Source: Siphonodentalium dalli (taxonomy: Eukaryota; Mollusca; Scaphopoda; Gadilida; Siphonodentaliidae). Taken from it: a DNA stretch of 64,000 bases. The stretch is from contig CP136064.1 in the NCBI GenBank assembly GCA_032622095.1, positions 109,044,004 to 109,108,003 of the forward strand, in the 5' to 3' direction. A program made the translations under genes and the position numbers. Every line of letters begins with the position of its first letter. The first letter of the stretch is position 1. Of this stretch, positions 31,590 to 41,844 are shown piece after piece. The notes beneath the pieces are model-generated. The model was given only the letters and a program-made list of their open reading frames with translations, was not told the origin of the DNA and made no database searches.

Positions 31590-31904
31590 AAGTCAATCAG
31601 TGTTGTCATTAATTACATTTTCTAAGGGTAGCCATTGCTTTTTAAACTCTTGATATCGCATGTTGCATCTGGATGTGTACTTATCGCATTCATATTTGAA
31701 TTTCAATTCAGCGACAAACGCCTTTATTGAGAGTTGGATCGGGTCAAATTTAGTCCTATAAATATATTGCTTTAGCACAAGTAGAAAGTAGTTTATGATG
31801 GAATTCACTTGACAGTGATTAGCGCCAAAAAGCATATTTGGTTTGGTAATATGTATAGACACTTGATTTGTTTTCAGCCAAGACTGAAGTTCGGTTATGA
31901 ACCG
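31590..31904 (-). pseudogene. C-terminal fragment of a LINE (L1/Tx1-like) ORF2
   Basis: The minus-strand translation from about 31904 reads FITELQSWLKTNQVSIHITK, then LLVLKQYIYRTKFDPIQLSI and FVAELKFKYECDKY, ending in EFKKQW and a stop. This is the characteristic tail of L1/Tx1-type ORF2 proteins downstream of the reverse transcriptase: an ILxxxKxYIYxxK helix, then FxxxLKxxYxxEKY, then FxxxW. A TGA lies just upstream of FITE, and the RT and endonuclease domains are missing, so this is a 5'-truncated dead copy. A 5' truncation is the usual fate of LINE insertions. Confidence 0.72.
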
Positions 31905-32457
31905 ATTTGTTCAAAAGGATATGATGACCTCCTATATTACTTTTTGTGAAAAGCTTTATCATAAATGCTTCACCTGATGTCAACATCAGCATATATATAC
32001 CCTCTTAAGAAATCAAAATTCTGATGGGCAGATCTCAAGAAGTAATAAAGAAATGGAGGTTTAAGCTTCCCATGAATGTACAATTAGCACTCGAAGTACA
32101 CTGACAATATTTGCAGTACACTTTAACCTGTTTGCTGATCTAATGTGAAAGGTCAGATGTGAAAAGTGTTATTTGATAGCAGGAAGAGGCCTGTATTCAC
32201 AGTAATATATACTCAGAACATCATCCGGGATTAACTAAAGTGGCTCATCTGCACTGCCTGTGTTCAGGGCCCCTCCCCCTGCTTTTGACTGAACCCTGTA
32301 CATACATGTACATAATTTACACATTGGGGGAAATTGATTTTAAATTCTGAGTCCTTGCCCTCCAGTGCTTTCACCATACCTAAAGTGTGCTAGTACAAAT
32401 TTTCCTTTTCCCATCCCCTTCATGATCTATGTGTACCCAGAGCAGTTTAACCAGAGT
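31905..32457. other. No feature recognised
   Basis: No RT-like translation could be followed upstream of the LINE fragment, and no repeat match was found. Confidence 0.45.
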
Positions 32458-32707
32458 TTAAACCTTTCATGACGGGAGCTGTGCTAGTGCAGCATTCAAT
32501 ATCCTGTTCCAGTGCATTCTCTTATATACCAGTATGCAAGTCTCCCAAAGGGAGCGTCGCATATATAAGAGATTGCACTGGCTTACAAAGTTAAGGTAAA
32601 TATTGTTTGGCCAATGTACTATCTAATAAATGTGAGGTTCGATGGGAGACTCGTATATAAGAGAATGCATTGGCACAGGGTTTTTGCAAAATTTCAGGAT
32701 GCTCCAG
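32458..32707. mobile_element. TTAA hairpin MITE (CATGACGGGAGC end), right end replaced
   Basis: TTAA-ACCTTTCATGACGGGAGC, two decayed hairpins of CATTCTCTTATATA, then CAGGGTTTTTGCAAAATTTC and AGGATGCTCCAG. It stops where the TA-flanked MITE remnant at 32707 begins, so the terminal GGG-TTAA is lost. Confidence 0.75.
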
Positions 32708-32854
32708 AATACCCTAAATAATTGACTCCTTAACTACAGCAGAATTATGGGTAACTTTTCAGGATTTAGTCGGAAATATGGCTTGTTGCCATTCATCGGA
32801 AAGCTCTCAGTAAGAGTTAAGGTTAAGGAGTCGATTATTTATGGCATTACTGTA
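32707..32854. mobile_element. Palindromic TA-flanked MITE, copy 7, right arm mostly deleted
   Basis: ATACCCTAAATAATTGACTCC begins the left arm, which is intact to GGAAAGCTCTCAGTAAGAG. It then passes directly to TTAAGGTTAAGGAGTCGATT and ends ATGGCATTACTGTA. The first bases (CAGTAATG) are lost at the junction with the preceding element. Confidence 0.8.
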
Positions 32855-33912
32855 GATGGTTATTGTTACGAGAAAGTATCAATAAAAATTAAACTTCTGT
32901 TAATAGAGATCTTCACGTTTCAAGTCCAGTGTTGGGAAGAAATTAACCAAAAATGTGTTTGCCTCCCTACATCACATCGCAGTGTAGGGAGATAGGTTAT
33001 GACATTTCCTCTCAAACAGGAAACCAATCTCAAACTGCTGAAACCGAGGCTGCATATTGGCAGATTGGCGTGATGGTAAAATATTGTGTTTGCAGAATAT
33101 GTGTGTTGACTAAACCAACGACCAATTAAATTCAATGCCAGTCAAAACTTGAAAAACGTTGCATATCGCAATTATGCATGGATGTTAATCATGAGTCAAC
33201 AACAGATGTTTACATTTAATCACACACTTTGTACTTGCTCAATATCAATTATAAAACAACTTAATTACTTAAGTGCTTACACTCTATTCTTTCGCAAATT
33301 AAGGCATGAAAAAAATCTATTTGGAAATTTTCAATTAGTTTCCAGAAACGGGCCCCACTGTATTCTTATTGATTTGATGTAGCAGATTTGTTGCTATATA
33401 TACATAACTGGATATCGTAGTAGCTCAACATGAATGAAAATGAGGACTATTCAAAAGAGGGCAACAATTCTGTTAAGACCATGCGCAGACTAATCAACTA
33501 AAGAAAAGGAACAGACTCCACAGCTAGCCCTCTCAATTCCAAAGAAAACAGAATGTACCAGGGCAAATACAATTAGCCATTCAAGCACTGACAAGCAGCG
33601 GTACCAAAGCAGAGGGGGAGGGGTGGGATTCCACTATTGCCCTCCACTGCGAAGTAACAAGCCTTTCTGTGCTTCACAAATTGACAATAAAAAAAATTTC
33701 AACAGAACAAGAAAAGCAATATTGTTCTGAGTGGAAACATTCATCTGGACAGCTAGATTATAATTAGGGATGTGGCTAGAGGGTTTCCGCTCAAAATGTT
33801 CTGAAATTTCGGGAACAAGAGAATGCAGTAAACTCCTGAAGAGAAAGGGCACATTTATTTGGCTTAAAAATAATAGATTAACCCCTTTAATCCTTTCTTT
33901 ACTAAATACTCA
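32855..33912. other. No gene recognised; short repeat remnant near 33888
   Basis: TTTAATCCTTTCTTTACTAA followed by ATACTCATTAAG (33885-33916) is the two ends of the CTTTACTAAATGG family fused with the middle deleted. The rest is unassigned; a 77-codon frame at 33149-33382 has no motif. Confidence 0.45.
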
Positions 33913-34149
33913 TTAAGCCCTCCATGACTGGGGCTTCCTATAATTTCATGAAAACCCTGTGCCAATGCATTCGATTATATATGCGAGTCTCCCATAGGAA
34001 GCCTCGCATATATAAGAGAATACATTGGCCTAACAATATATTCACCTTGACCGTAAGCCAGTGCATTCTCTTATATATATGAGTCTCCCTATCACTGGCA
34101 CATGATCGTTAATGCTTTATGAGCACAGCTTCCATCATGAAAGGGTTAA
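33913..34149. mobile_element. TTAA hairpin MITE, second hairpin partly deleted
   Basis: TTAA-GCCCTCCATGACTGGGGC to TTCCATCATGAAAGGG-TTAA. The first hairpin is near complete. The second has lost its right arm (TCTCCCTATCACTGGCAC). Confidence 0.82.
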
Positions 34150-34739
34150 TTCTGGTAGTTTATCACGAAGTGGATCTCAGTAAATGTAGATATGTTGTAC
34201 TAATATTTAAATAATTTTTTTAGCCACTTCTGACATTTAGCTTGCCTTCCAATGTGAACGGTGCCTAAATTTGTTTTAGAAATAGGCTTAATAAGGTGCT
34301 CCTTGCCCTAAGATACCTACACCCCTGCTTTGAAGCATCAATGATTAAAGACCTGAGAGATAAATAAGATGAGTGACAGATAAAAATGATCTTCATTAAC
34401 CCAAAAACAAAGCAATAAGATTGTATAGATATACCATTGTCAACGCTCATAAGCAAACACATTTTATGCTACCATACATCAAGCTGTCAGAAAAAGGGTG
34501 TAACTGCACTGGGAGCTACTGGGAGCTGCTGGGAGTGGATAGTAATGAATTGTGATTATGGTGTTTATATGATAAGGCGTGTTACTTATATCAGATACTT
34601 TACAAATTCATAAAACATTATCCACTAATTATGTCAATAAACATTATTTTGCTGCTTTTAACTGATAAGAAACCGAGGTGGTTTAAAAAAAATGTGATGT
34701 AATACATTGCACGTACATAGTGCATTCACCCCACAGTGT
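34150..34739. other. No feature recognised
   Basis: Contains a small direct triplication CTGGGAGCTACTGGGAGCTG near 34508. No gene supported. Confidence 0.45.
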
Positions 34740-35900
34740 AGCTATTAAGGTGGCCCTCACATCTTCCATCTTAGATGGAAATTAAATGAAAGTGTCAATG
34801 ACACTGTTGCTCAACTTGGAGAGGGGATAATGTCAGGGGCGCCGGAAGAGGGGGGCAGAGGGGGCAGCTGACCCCCCCTGCCCTTGACTAAGGGGGGCGA
34901 GCGGGGGCAGGACTTGCCCTTTTTCTGGAGACAGAAAATGCTTTTTGTGTGTTTAATCTCGTGTTTTTATTGCAAAATGTGACTTTTTTTGTCAAAATAC
35001 CACCAATTTCACAAGGAATATTAATTTGTTGTCAATTTTATCACAAAACGGCCATAAAAACCGACAAATACCATTAAAATAGGGATTTTTTCCACAATGA
35101 ATTTATGGTTATTTTCCCGAGTTTGCGGAGAAAATGCCCTTTTTTGCGGAAAAGTGCCCTTTTTGTAGGCTCTGCCCCCCTGCCCTTGGATGCTTCCGGC
35201 GCCCCTGGATAATGTCATACATTACAGTCAATGGAGGATATGGAATGCGGAAAGTTGAAGTATTTAAGTAATACCAGAGGTCAACCTGAAGAGCCATATG
35301 AAGTTTGGGATCAATGGATGAAAAATGTTGGCTGAAAAGGGCATGCCAAAATATATAGTAATGTATTGAGTAAAATCCAAGATGGCTGCTGACAGCCATG
35401 TTTTTTAAAGAGTTTATTGATGCAAAGAATAAAATCCAGATGGCTATACTTTTTAACGAAATTTGGAAACATTTGATGGCTCCCATCATAGACCACCCGA
35501 AGATTCCAATGAAGTTTGGTGTTGATCAGATGAGGGATGTGGCCTGAAGGGTCTGCCGAAGGATTTAGTCATACAAAGACCAAATCCAAGATGGCCACTA
35601 AAAAAAATTATTCAAATTCAATGGCTCACATCTTGAGGTGATCATAAACATGACAAAATTTTCAAAATAATTCTCCAATAAATGTGGACTGCAGTCTGCA
35701 GGATGTGCCATTGAATTCAAATGTTAAATCAAAGATGGCTCTCATCTAGTGGACTCCACGAAGATCGATATGAAGTCTGGTGACGAAATGACGATTGGAT
35801 CAGGGATGTGGCCTGTAGGGTGTGCCAAAGGAAATTGTTGATGGACGGACATAGGGACGACAGACAACAACCCATGGCAATAGATCAAACTTGACTTCAT
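34740..35900. repeat. Dispersed 'AAGATGGC' repeat, interrupted by a hAT-like MITE
   Basis: 34740-34825 and 35216-35900 form one repeat around the MITE. It comprises degenerate sub-units with GATGAGGGATGTGGCCTG, GGATTTAGTCATACAAAGA, AATCCAAGATGGC and ATTCTCCAATAAATG, and ends ATGGACGGACATAGGGACGA. A related copy is at 40025-40325. Confidence 0.75.
34834..35207. mobile_element. hAT-like GC-rich MITE with perfect 8-bp duplication
   Basis: CAGGGGCGCCGGAAG and CTTCCGGCGCCCCTG are exact 15-bp inverted ends. GATAATGT flanks it on both sides (34826-34833 and 35208-35215). Subterminal blocks GCAGCTGACCCCCCCTGCCC and TGCCCCCCTGCCCTTG are also related. The duplication length is the hAT signature. The perfect duplication argues for a recent insertion. 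The 126-codon minus-strand frame crossing it is not a gene. Confidence 0.92.
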
Positions 35901-36492
35901 CAGGTTGAGCTAAACATTGATACCATGTATTTTGACATTAGAAATTTCAGTATCAAAGAAGAATATCAAACAAATGGCTGGCAGTGTAATTTAATACACA
36001 AGCATATTATTTTTTGAACTAGAATCTTAAATAAGGATTAAAATAGGCTTCAAATAACACTGGCCTGGATCCCTAAATACATATTTAAATTTCTTATGCA
36101 ATTGACTCCGATAAAATCATTAAGTACACAGAGACAAATCACGAATCGCGATATATGAAACCTGATTTGCGTTTTATTTAGATTCTAGTGTATGAAATAA
36201 AACATTTGGATTGAAAAGTGCAACATGAAAGACATTATTTTATTTGATATAGAATTTTATATTCATTTATTATATAGAATTTTAATGACTTAGAGGACAG
36301 CAATACTTATGGCACTAATGTTTTAATATTAAAATGATACTGTTTGGTATTTATAAGATTAGTTTATTTTTTGTCACATGTGGTTTAAAAAAAAAAAATT
36401 CAGCACATCAAAGCCAATAGTGGCGTTTAATTAAATTTTGTATTGTTGTATGTTGTTGTTGTAACAATAGGTCAGGAAACCTGAATACATCT
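35901..36492. other. No feature recognised
   Basis: Very AT-rich; no frame or repeat supported. Confidence 0.45.
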
Positions 36493-36839
36493 TTAACCCT
36501 TTGAGTGCCAGGTCCGATTTTTGTATGGACCCATATACCCTGTGCCAATGCATTCTCTTATATATGCGAGTCGACCATAGGTCACTCTCTGCTGATCTCA
36601 TTCTACTTAGGTCTCACCTTTTGGGAAGTATCGATCAATAGTCTCAAATTAACCCTTTACCCAGCAGAACGGCCCTGTGCCAATGCATTCTCTTATATAT
36701 GCAAGTCGACCATAGGTCGCCTCGCATATATAAGAGAATGCATTGGCTTAACACATTAAAAATTATAAAAAAATTTAGGGCACTCTACAGACCATAAATT
36801 AGAGCCGATGAGATCAGCCCCTGGCACTGAAAGGGTTAA
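36493..36839. mobile_element. Chimeric TTAA hairpin MITE
   Basis: The outer ends are the GAGTGCCAGG type (TTAA-CCCTTTGAGTGCCAGG; right CCCTGGCACTGAAAGGG-TTAA). In the middle, however, a second element start, TTAA-CCCTTTACCCAGCAG (36649), appears with its own complete hairpin and no matching right end. Between them, CTGATCTCATTCTACTTAGG with TCTCACCTTTTGGGAAGTAT is a piece of the hAT-like family. At least three families are joined. Confidence 0.75.
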
Positions 36840-37255
36840 ACTTGAAATAAGGCCCAATCACTGAGCTAACATCTTTTTTTATTGTCTTATAAAATTGACT
36901 CCAATAAGATCATTAAGTACACCAAGACAAAGGTCCCATATCCAGACATAACAGCCATTGAGGTAAGACATGCCTGAGAACTGTGTAGATTATATATTGA
37001 CAATGTCTGTGAAATGTAATCCTGCTGTTTGACTTTGGCTTCAATCCTCAAGGGAAATGTTCAGCAGAGGGGCATGTTGTGCAACTTCCTAGGAAAGTAC
37101 GAAAGACAAATCAATAACATAACACGCTGTTCGGAAATACGTGTTATATGCTTTATGTTAGATGTCAGACAAATTAACCCTTCCTAGAGGTCAGACGAAA
37201 ATATGCTAATACTCTGCCGGGAGATTATATACTTAATGCCATAAGTCAGATATTA

Positions 37256-37499
37256 TTAACACTTATTTGCTAAATGAATTCTTCCATTGTTCATTAAGTT
37301 GTGGATTGGAATGGTTTATTTCTTCATTTGTAGGGATGTTACGAATATAAGGTGACAGGCAGAGAAACACTCTACAAATTTATTTGTAGATATGTTCAGC
37401 TAATAGGTTCAGTCTAATCCCAACAAATGAATCAATGGGAATCAAGTAACTACTAAATACTCATCAATGAGTATGATGTAATATTTATTAAAGGATTAA
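37256..37499. mobile_element. TTAA-type repeat, copy 4
   Basis: TTAA-CACTTATTTGCTAAATGAA to ATTAAAGGA-TTAA, with TTTGTAGGGATGTTACGAAT, a foldback and ACTCATCAATGAGTATG. TTAA is kept at both ends. Confidence 0.68.
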
Positions 37500-37626
37500 A
37501 GGCAAGGATGGCCTTGGTTATCGGTTATAATTTAGAAATAAAAGTTACAAAATTATGAAAATTTCCTAAAACAATACACTAATAAATTAACTAATAAATT
37601 AGTTTAATGATAGTATGAATACGATA

Positions 37627-38030
37627 TTTATTCCACACCCATTGACGTGAGTCACATGTTTTCAACTGAATCCCAGCCATTGAATACATATTAGTGTATA
37701 CCTCTAGTGGAATACAAGCCAGAACTATTCTTGTTGACGTTGTCGCCAAGAAAGATGACGTACATTACGTCGATCAACCGCTTCCGGTGATCCCCCCATA
37801 ATTACTGGTCATTTGTCAGACTTAAATCACAATAAAGGTAGTTATAGTAACAACTTGCATCATAATCTCGAATCTTTTATCGAACTCATTGCGGACGGTG
37901 CAAAGTTATATTTCGCGAGAGCGAAATATATCCTTGCGCCATCCGCAACTCATTCGATAAAAGAGTCTCGATTAAGATGCACATTGTGTTCTGTCTATAT
38001 CCACAAAACACACATGTGTGAGCCGAGTGT
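37627..38030. repeat. Foldback repeat family with TCTCGATTAA, copy 2
   Basis: TCCACACCCATTGACGTGAG, AATCCCAGCCATTGAATACA, GATGACGTACATTACGTCGA and ATTACTGG lead to a strong hairpin: AATCTCGAATCTTTTATCGA pairs with TCGATAAAAGAGTCTCGATT. Inner arms TTATATTTCGC and GCGAAATATA face GAGA at the centre. An internal deletion relative to copy 3 removes the TGACATTTATGGATTGAACT block. The 81-codon frame here is an artefact. Confidence 0.85.
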
Positions 38031-38164
38031 TTGTTTTATATATACAGTGCATATATAGTGTGCCATATTAAAGCAAAACACTCAACACCATGGTGATTTT
38101 GTTGGGAGAGTGTTTCACATCACTTCGTTATGAACACTTTCAGTGATACTAGAGATATTCAATT

Positions 38165-38625
38165 AGACTTTTTATTCCACACCCATTGACGTGAGTCACA
38201 TGTATTCAACTGAATCCCAGCCATTGAATACATATTAGTGTATACCTCTAGTGTAATACAAGCCGGAACTATTCTTGTTGACGTTGTCGCCACGAAAGAT
38301 GACGTACATTACGTCGATCATCCGCTTCCGGTGATCCCCCCATAATTACTGGTTTAATATTTGTCAGACTTAAATCACAATACAGGTAGCTATAGTAACA
38401 ATGAAGGTGACATTTATGGATTGAACTTATCTGACTGAACGGTGTAGAATAAATACAGAACACAATTAACTTGCATCATAATCTCGAATCTTTTATCGAA
38501 CTCGTTGCGGATGGGGCAAAGTTATATTTCGCTCGAGCTATGCTCTCGCGAAATATATCCTTGCGCCAACCGCAACTCATTCGATAAAAGAGTCTCGATT
38601 AAGATGCGCGTTGTGTTCTGTCTAT
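38165..38625. repeat. Foldback repeat family with TCTCGATTAA, copy 3 (longest)
   Basis: Same as copy 2 but with the full middle. The terminal hairpin is flanked by ACAGAACACA and TGTGTTCTGT, themselves inverted (38457 and 38613-38622). Copies 2 and 3 are adjacent, in the same orientation and highly similar, so they look like a local tandem duplication. Confidence 0.85.
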
Positions 38626-38865
38626 GTATTGTATATGTATATCTTTGTGTGGTAACTTGATATCTGGAACCCTGAATGCATCATAAAACTTGAAATCTGG
38701 GAAACACTCAGCGCATGGGGGATGTTTTGTAACTACATGTAGTACTAGCTTCCTAGAAAAGTATGAAAGACAATTCAATAATATAACGCGCCAATGGGAG
38801 ATACGTGTTACATGCTTTATGTTAGAAGTCAGACAAATTAACCCTTCTTAGAGGTCAGACGAAAA

Positions 38866-39062
38866 TACAGTAATGCCCTAAATAATCGACTCCTTAACCA
38901 CAGCAGAATTATGGGTAATTTTTCAGGATATAGTCGGAAATATGGCTCTGACTGAGAGCTTTCCGATGAATGGCAACAAGACATATTTCCGACTAAATCC
39001 TGAAAAATTACTCATAATTCTGCTGTGGTTAAGGAGTCGATTAATTAGGGCATTATACTGTA
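38866..39062. mobile_element. Palindromic TA-flanked MITE, copy 8
   Basis: TACAGTAATGCCC to GGGCATTATACTGTA. It has a deletion of the TTGTTGCCATTCATCGG part of the left arm and a 2-bp insertion (TA) near the right terminus. Confidence 0.86.
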
Positions 39063-39161
39063 CGTGTTACATGCTTTGTGTTAGAATTTAAGTCAGGCAA
39101 ATTAACCCTTCCTAGAGGTCAAACGAAAATTAGCTAATACACTGCTCGTAGATTACATGCT

Positions 39162-39297
39162 CAGGGATGCCGGAGAAGGGGGGCATGCGGGGGCACTTCC
39201 CCCCCTTGCCCTGACCCAGGGGAGTCCAGTGGATACTCGAAAAGTGCTCTACTGACTGGTTTGCTCCCCTTGCCCTTTGGTGCTTCTGGCGTCCCTG
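39162..39297. mobile_element. Small hAT-like MITE with perfect 8-bp duplication
   Basis: CAGGGATGCCGGAGAAGG and CTTCTGGCGTCCCTG are imperfect inverted ends related to those at 34834. TACATGCT flanks it at 39154-39161 and 39298-39305, identical. At 136 bp it is an internally deleted relative of the 374-bp copy, sharing a GGGGGCACTTCCCCCCCTTG block. Confidence 0.92.
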
Positions 39298-39333
39298 TAC
39301 ATGCTTATTAAATGCCATATTTGAAATCAAATA

Positions 39334-39597
39334 TTAACCCTTACATGATTGGAGCTTCCTGAAATTTTGCAAAAAACCCTGTGCCATTATGCATTCTCTT
39401 ATATATTAGAGTCTCTTATAGGGAGCCTCGCATATAAGAGAATACATTGGCCTAACAATATTTACCTTGGCCTTGTAAGCCAGTGCATTCTCTTATATAT
39501 GTGAGGCTCCCTATGGGAGACTCATATATATGAGAGAATGCACTGGCACAGGATCTTTAATGCTGCACTAGTGCAGCTTTCATCATGAAAGGGTTAA
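39334..39597. mobile_element. TTAA hairpin MITE, full length
   Basis: TTAA-CCCTTACATGATTGGAGC to TTTCATCATGAAAGGG-TTAA with two complete hairpins and the CAATATTTACCTTGGCC spacer. It is the best-preserved copy of the GGAGCTTCCTGAAATTTTGC type. The internal GATCTTTAATGC is the target used by the nested element at 9814 in its sister copy. Confidence 0.88.
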
Positions 39598-39790
39598 AGT
39601 AACTCTTTGAATACTGATTGAATTCTTCCACCAAGTTATAAAATAAGGCAGTGAAATGTTCCACTTTAATTTGTAGGGATGTTCAGATACTATAAGCAGA
39701 TGATTGATAGAGAAACAATATAAGGTCAATTTGTAGACATGTTTAGTTAATATGGTCAGTCTAAATCCCTAGAAATAAATCAATGCGAAT
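39598..39790. mobile_element. TTAA-type repeat, copy 5, adjacent to the previous MITE
   Basis: AACTCTTTGAATACTGATTG, TTTGTAGGGATGTTCAGATA, AGCAGATGATTGATAGAGAA and TAGACATGTTTAGTTAATAT follow the family order seen at 37256. It begins immediately after the TTAA shared with the MITE at 39334-39597. The right end is not clear. Confidence 0.55.
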
Positions 39791-40024
39791 AAAATAAATA
39801 TAACTGGAATTGAATGTATTCTACATTCATTCAACATTCTACATTCATTCAGGTACAAAAATTCAACTTTTGTATCATCTATGGTACGTATTATCCTTCT
39901 GTGATTGTAAGAGAGCCACAAACAGTCAGCAGTGTGTGCATGGTTCTGTGTTTATTGCACAAATTATGCAATGATATTGTGTGGTCTTTACTTCTCTTGT
40001 CATTTCTGATGATGATTAAATTTT

Positions 40025-40325
40025 AAAGTTCCTGATTTCATCTGGAGGTCACCCCGAAGATCCATATGAAGTTTGGTGATGATCGGATGAGGGATGTAGT
40101 CTGTATGTTGTGCCCAAGGATTTAGTCATGCAAAGAGTAAACTCCAAGATGGCTGCTGCATGGTGGCCATGTTTTTTATCGAAAATTTTTCAAATTCGAA
40201 AGCTCCCATTTAGGTAATCCTAAACATGCGGGTAAATTTTAAAATAAATTCTCCAATAAATGCAGGGTGTGCCATTGGATTCAAAATTGAAAACCTAGAT
40301 GGCAGCCATGTTTTTTAGTCCGAAT
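40025..40325. repeat. Dispersed 'AAGATGGC' repeat, copy 2
   Basis: ATATGAAGTTTGGTGATGAT, GGATGAGGGATGTAGTCTG, GGATTTAGTCATGCAAAGAG and AACTCCAAGATGGCTGCTG match 35500-35760. It is interrupted on the right by the MITE at 40322. Confidence 0.75.
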
Positions 40326-40477
40326 TAGTAGGAAATATGGCTTGTTGCCATTCATTGGAAAGCTCTCACCGAGAGCTTTCCGATGAATGGCAGCAAGCCA
40401 TATTTCCAACTAAATCCTGAAAAATTACCCATAATTCTGTTGTGGTTTAGGGGTTGATTATTTAGGACATTACTGTA
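40322..40477. mobile_element. Palindromic TA-flanked MITE, copy 9, left end lost
   Basis: It starts within the left arm (AGTAGGAAATATGGCTTG). The right arm is complete to GGACATTACTGTA. Confidence 0.82.
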
Positions 40478-41238
40478 TAGTATGAGAGAAGTCACTTCTC
40501 CCTATGACAAAAATAGGGTGGAGTGACACAATCTCCCAAGTCACCCTCTAGGCTGGTGAGCTAGTTTTCTGTTAATGCAGATATCGCTGACACATCACTA
40601 GGCATTAGTCCATTACCCAGCATTCCCAAAGGGAAGAGGTCATTACCCCTGTGAAAAATTCATGGAGATTATGTTCAAAGATAAATGACTGAATAAAAGG
40701 AATTCAGAATAAAGCAAAAAATCTTTTTGATGGAAATTAGGTACAAATGAAAGTCAATATGATATCCCCAAGATCAAGACGAGATTATATATATATTGGA
40801 ATTTAACAACACAGACAGGAAAATAAAAAACATATTTGCATGTCTAAATAGGTGAGATAGAACTGAGATGAATCACTCCAGGGCAATTTTATTTAAGCAA
40901 CACAGGCACCACTGATAACCCCAAATATCAATTACGCCAATGAGTGTTCTCATATTTTATTCTGTGAATAGGTTTCATTTTATTTGAGATCATAAAGTCG
41001 AATCTACAGGATCACTCCCAAGTATTGGCAAAGGGATATTAAAATATATCAACAGGGTTGATACACATTTTCCAAAGTGAAATTCCAGTACATTTCAAGT
41101 ATTAAAGGGGTACTGTACACTAAATCTGGCTATTTTTGGGACCATCTCCTTTTATACTCAACAGAATATATGCAACAAATGAATAAATTTGAGCCATGGA
41201 TTATAGTGCAATATTGAGCTCATTTACCATACGAACAA
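40478..41238. other. No feature recognised
   Basis: AT-rich, no supported frame or repeat. Confidence 0.45.
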
Positions 41239-41324
41239 TGCAAACAACATAGTAATTATAATGAAAATGAATTTATGACTAGAGTCATAAATTCATTTTC
41301 ATTATAATTACCATGTTGTTTGCA
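41239..41324. repeat. Near-perfect 86-bp palindrome
   Basis: TGCAAACAACATAGTAATTA with TAATGAAAATGAATTTATGA is followed by a CTAGAG centre and then the inverted copy ending TAATTACCATGTTGTTTGCA. There is one mismatch (ATAG versus ATGG) in about 41 paired positions. The arms do not match the MITE families of this window. Confidence 0.9.
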
Positions 41325-41836
41325 TCCTGTTTGGCGCACAAACTACAGAAAAAATAGTCCACGACTTTAGTGGAGGAAAAATTACCAAAATAACCTAGTG
41401 GAAATCTATTTTACTCAGTGGGGGTTGTTAAAATACAGAATACATGTATACGTTAAATTAATATGCTAACATCGGGTCATCTTCCAAGGTGCGATTAATT
41501 TGACCGACAATACTGGGGACACACTAAAACTGGTAAGCTGAGGGGCTGGATCTGTACCATATTTGCGATGACTCTGATCATCATCATACCCCATGGATAT
41601 ATAGTATCAACCCCATTTCAATACATACATGTAGGCCTACATTTATTGGAATGGCAAAAGTTAATATTGATAAACAGTCCTAATTCACCTCCAAAATAGT
41701 GAGTCAGAGATGCTGAGAGAGCCTTAGATTATTTTCAAAACTTTTCGGGGGGGGGGGGGGGGGGGGGGAGAGAACCCCCAAACCCCTTGTCAATGGGAGG
41801 GGGACACCTCCAAAATCCTATATGTCCCAAACTCAA
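41325..41836. other. No gene recognised; 22-bp poly-G run
   Basis: Contains an uninterrupted run of 22 G at 41747-41768. No repeat-family match. Confidence 0.5.
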
Positions 41837-41844
41837 GCCATAAC

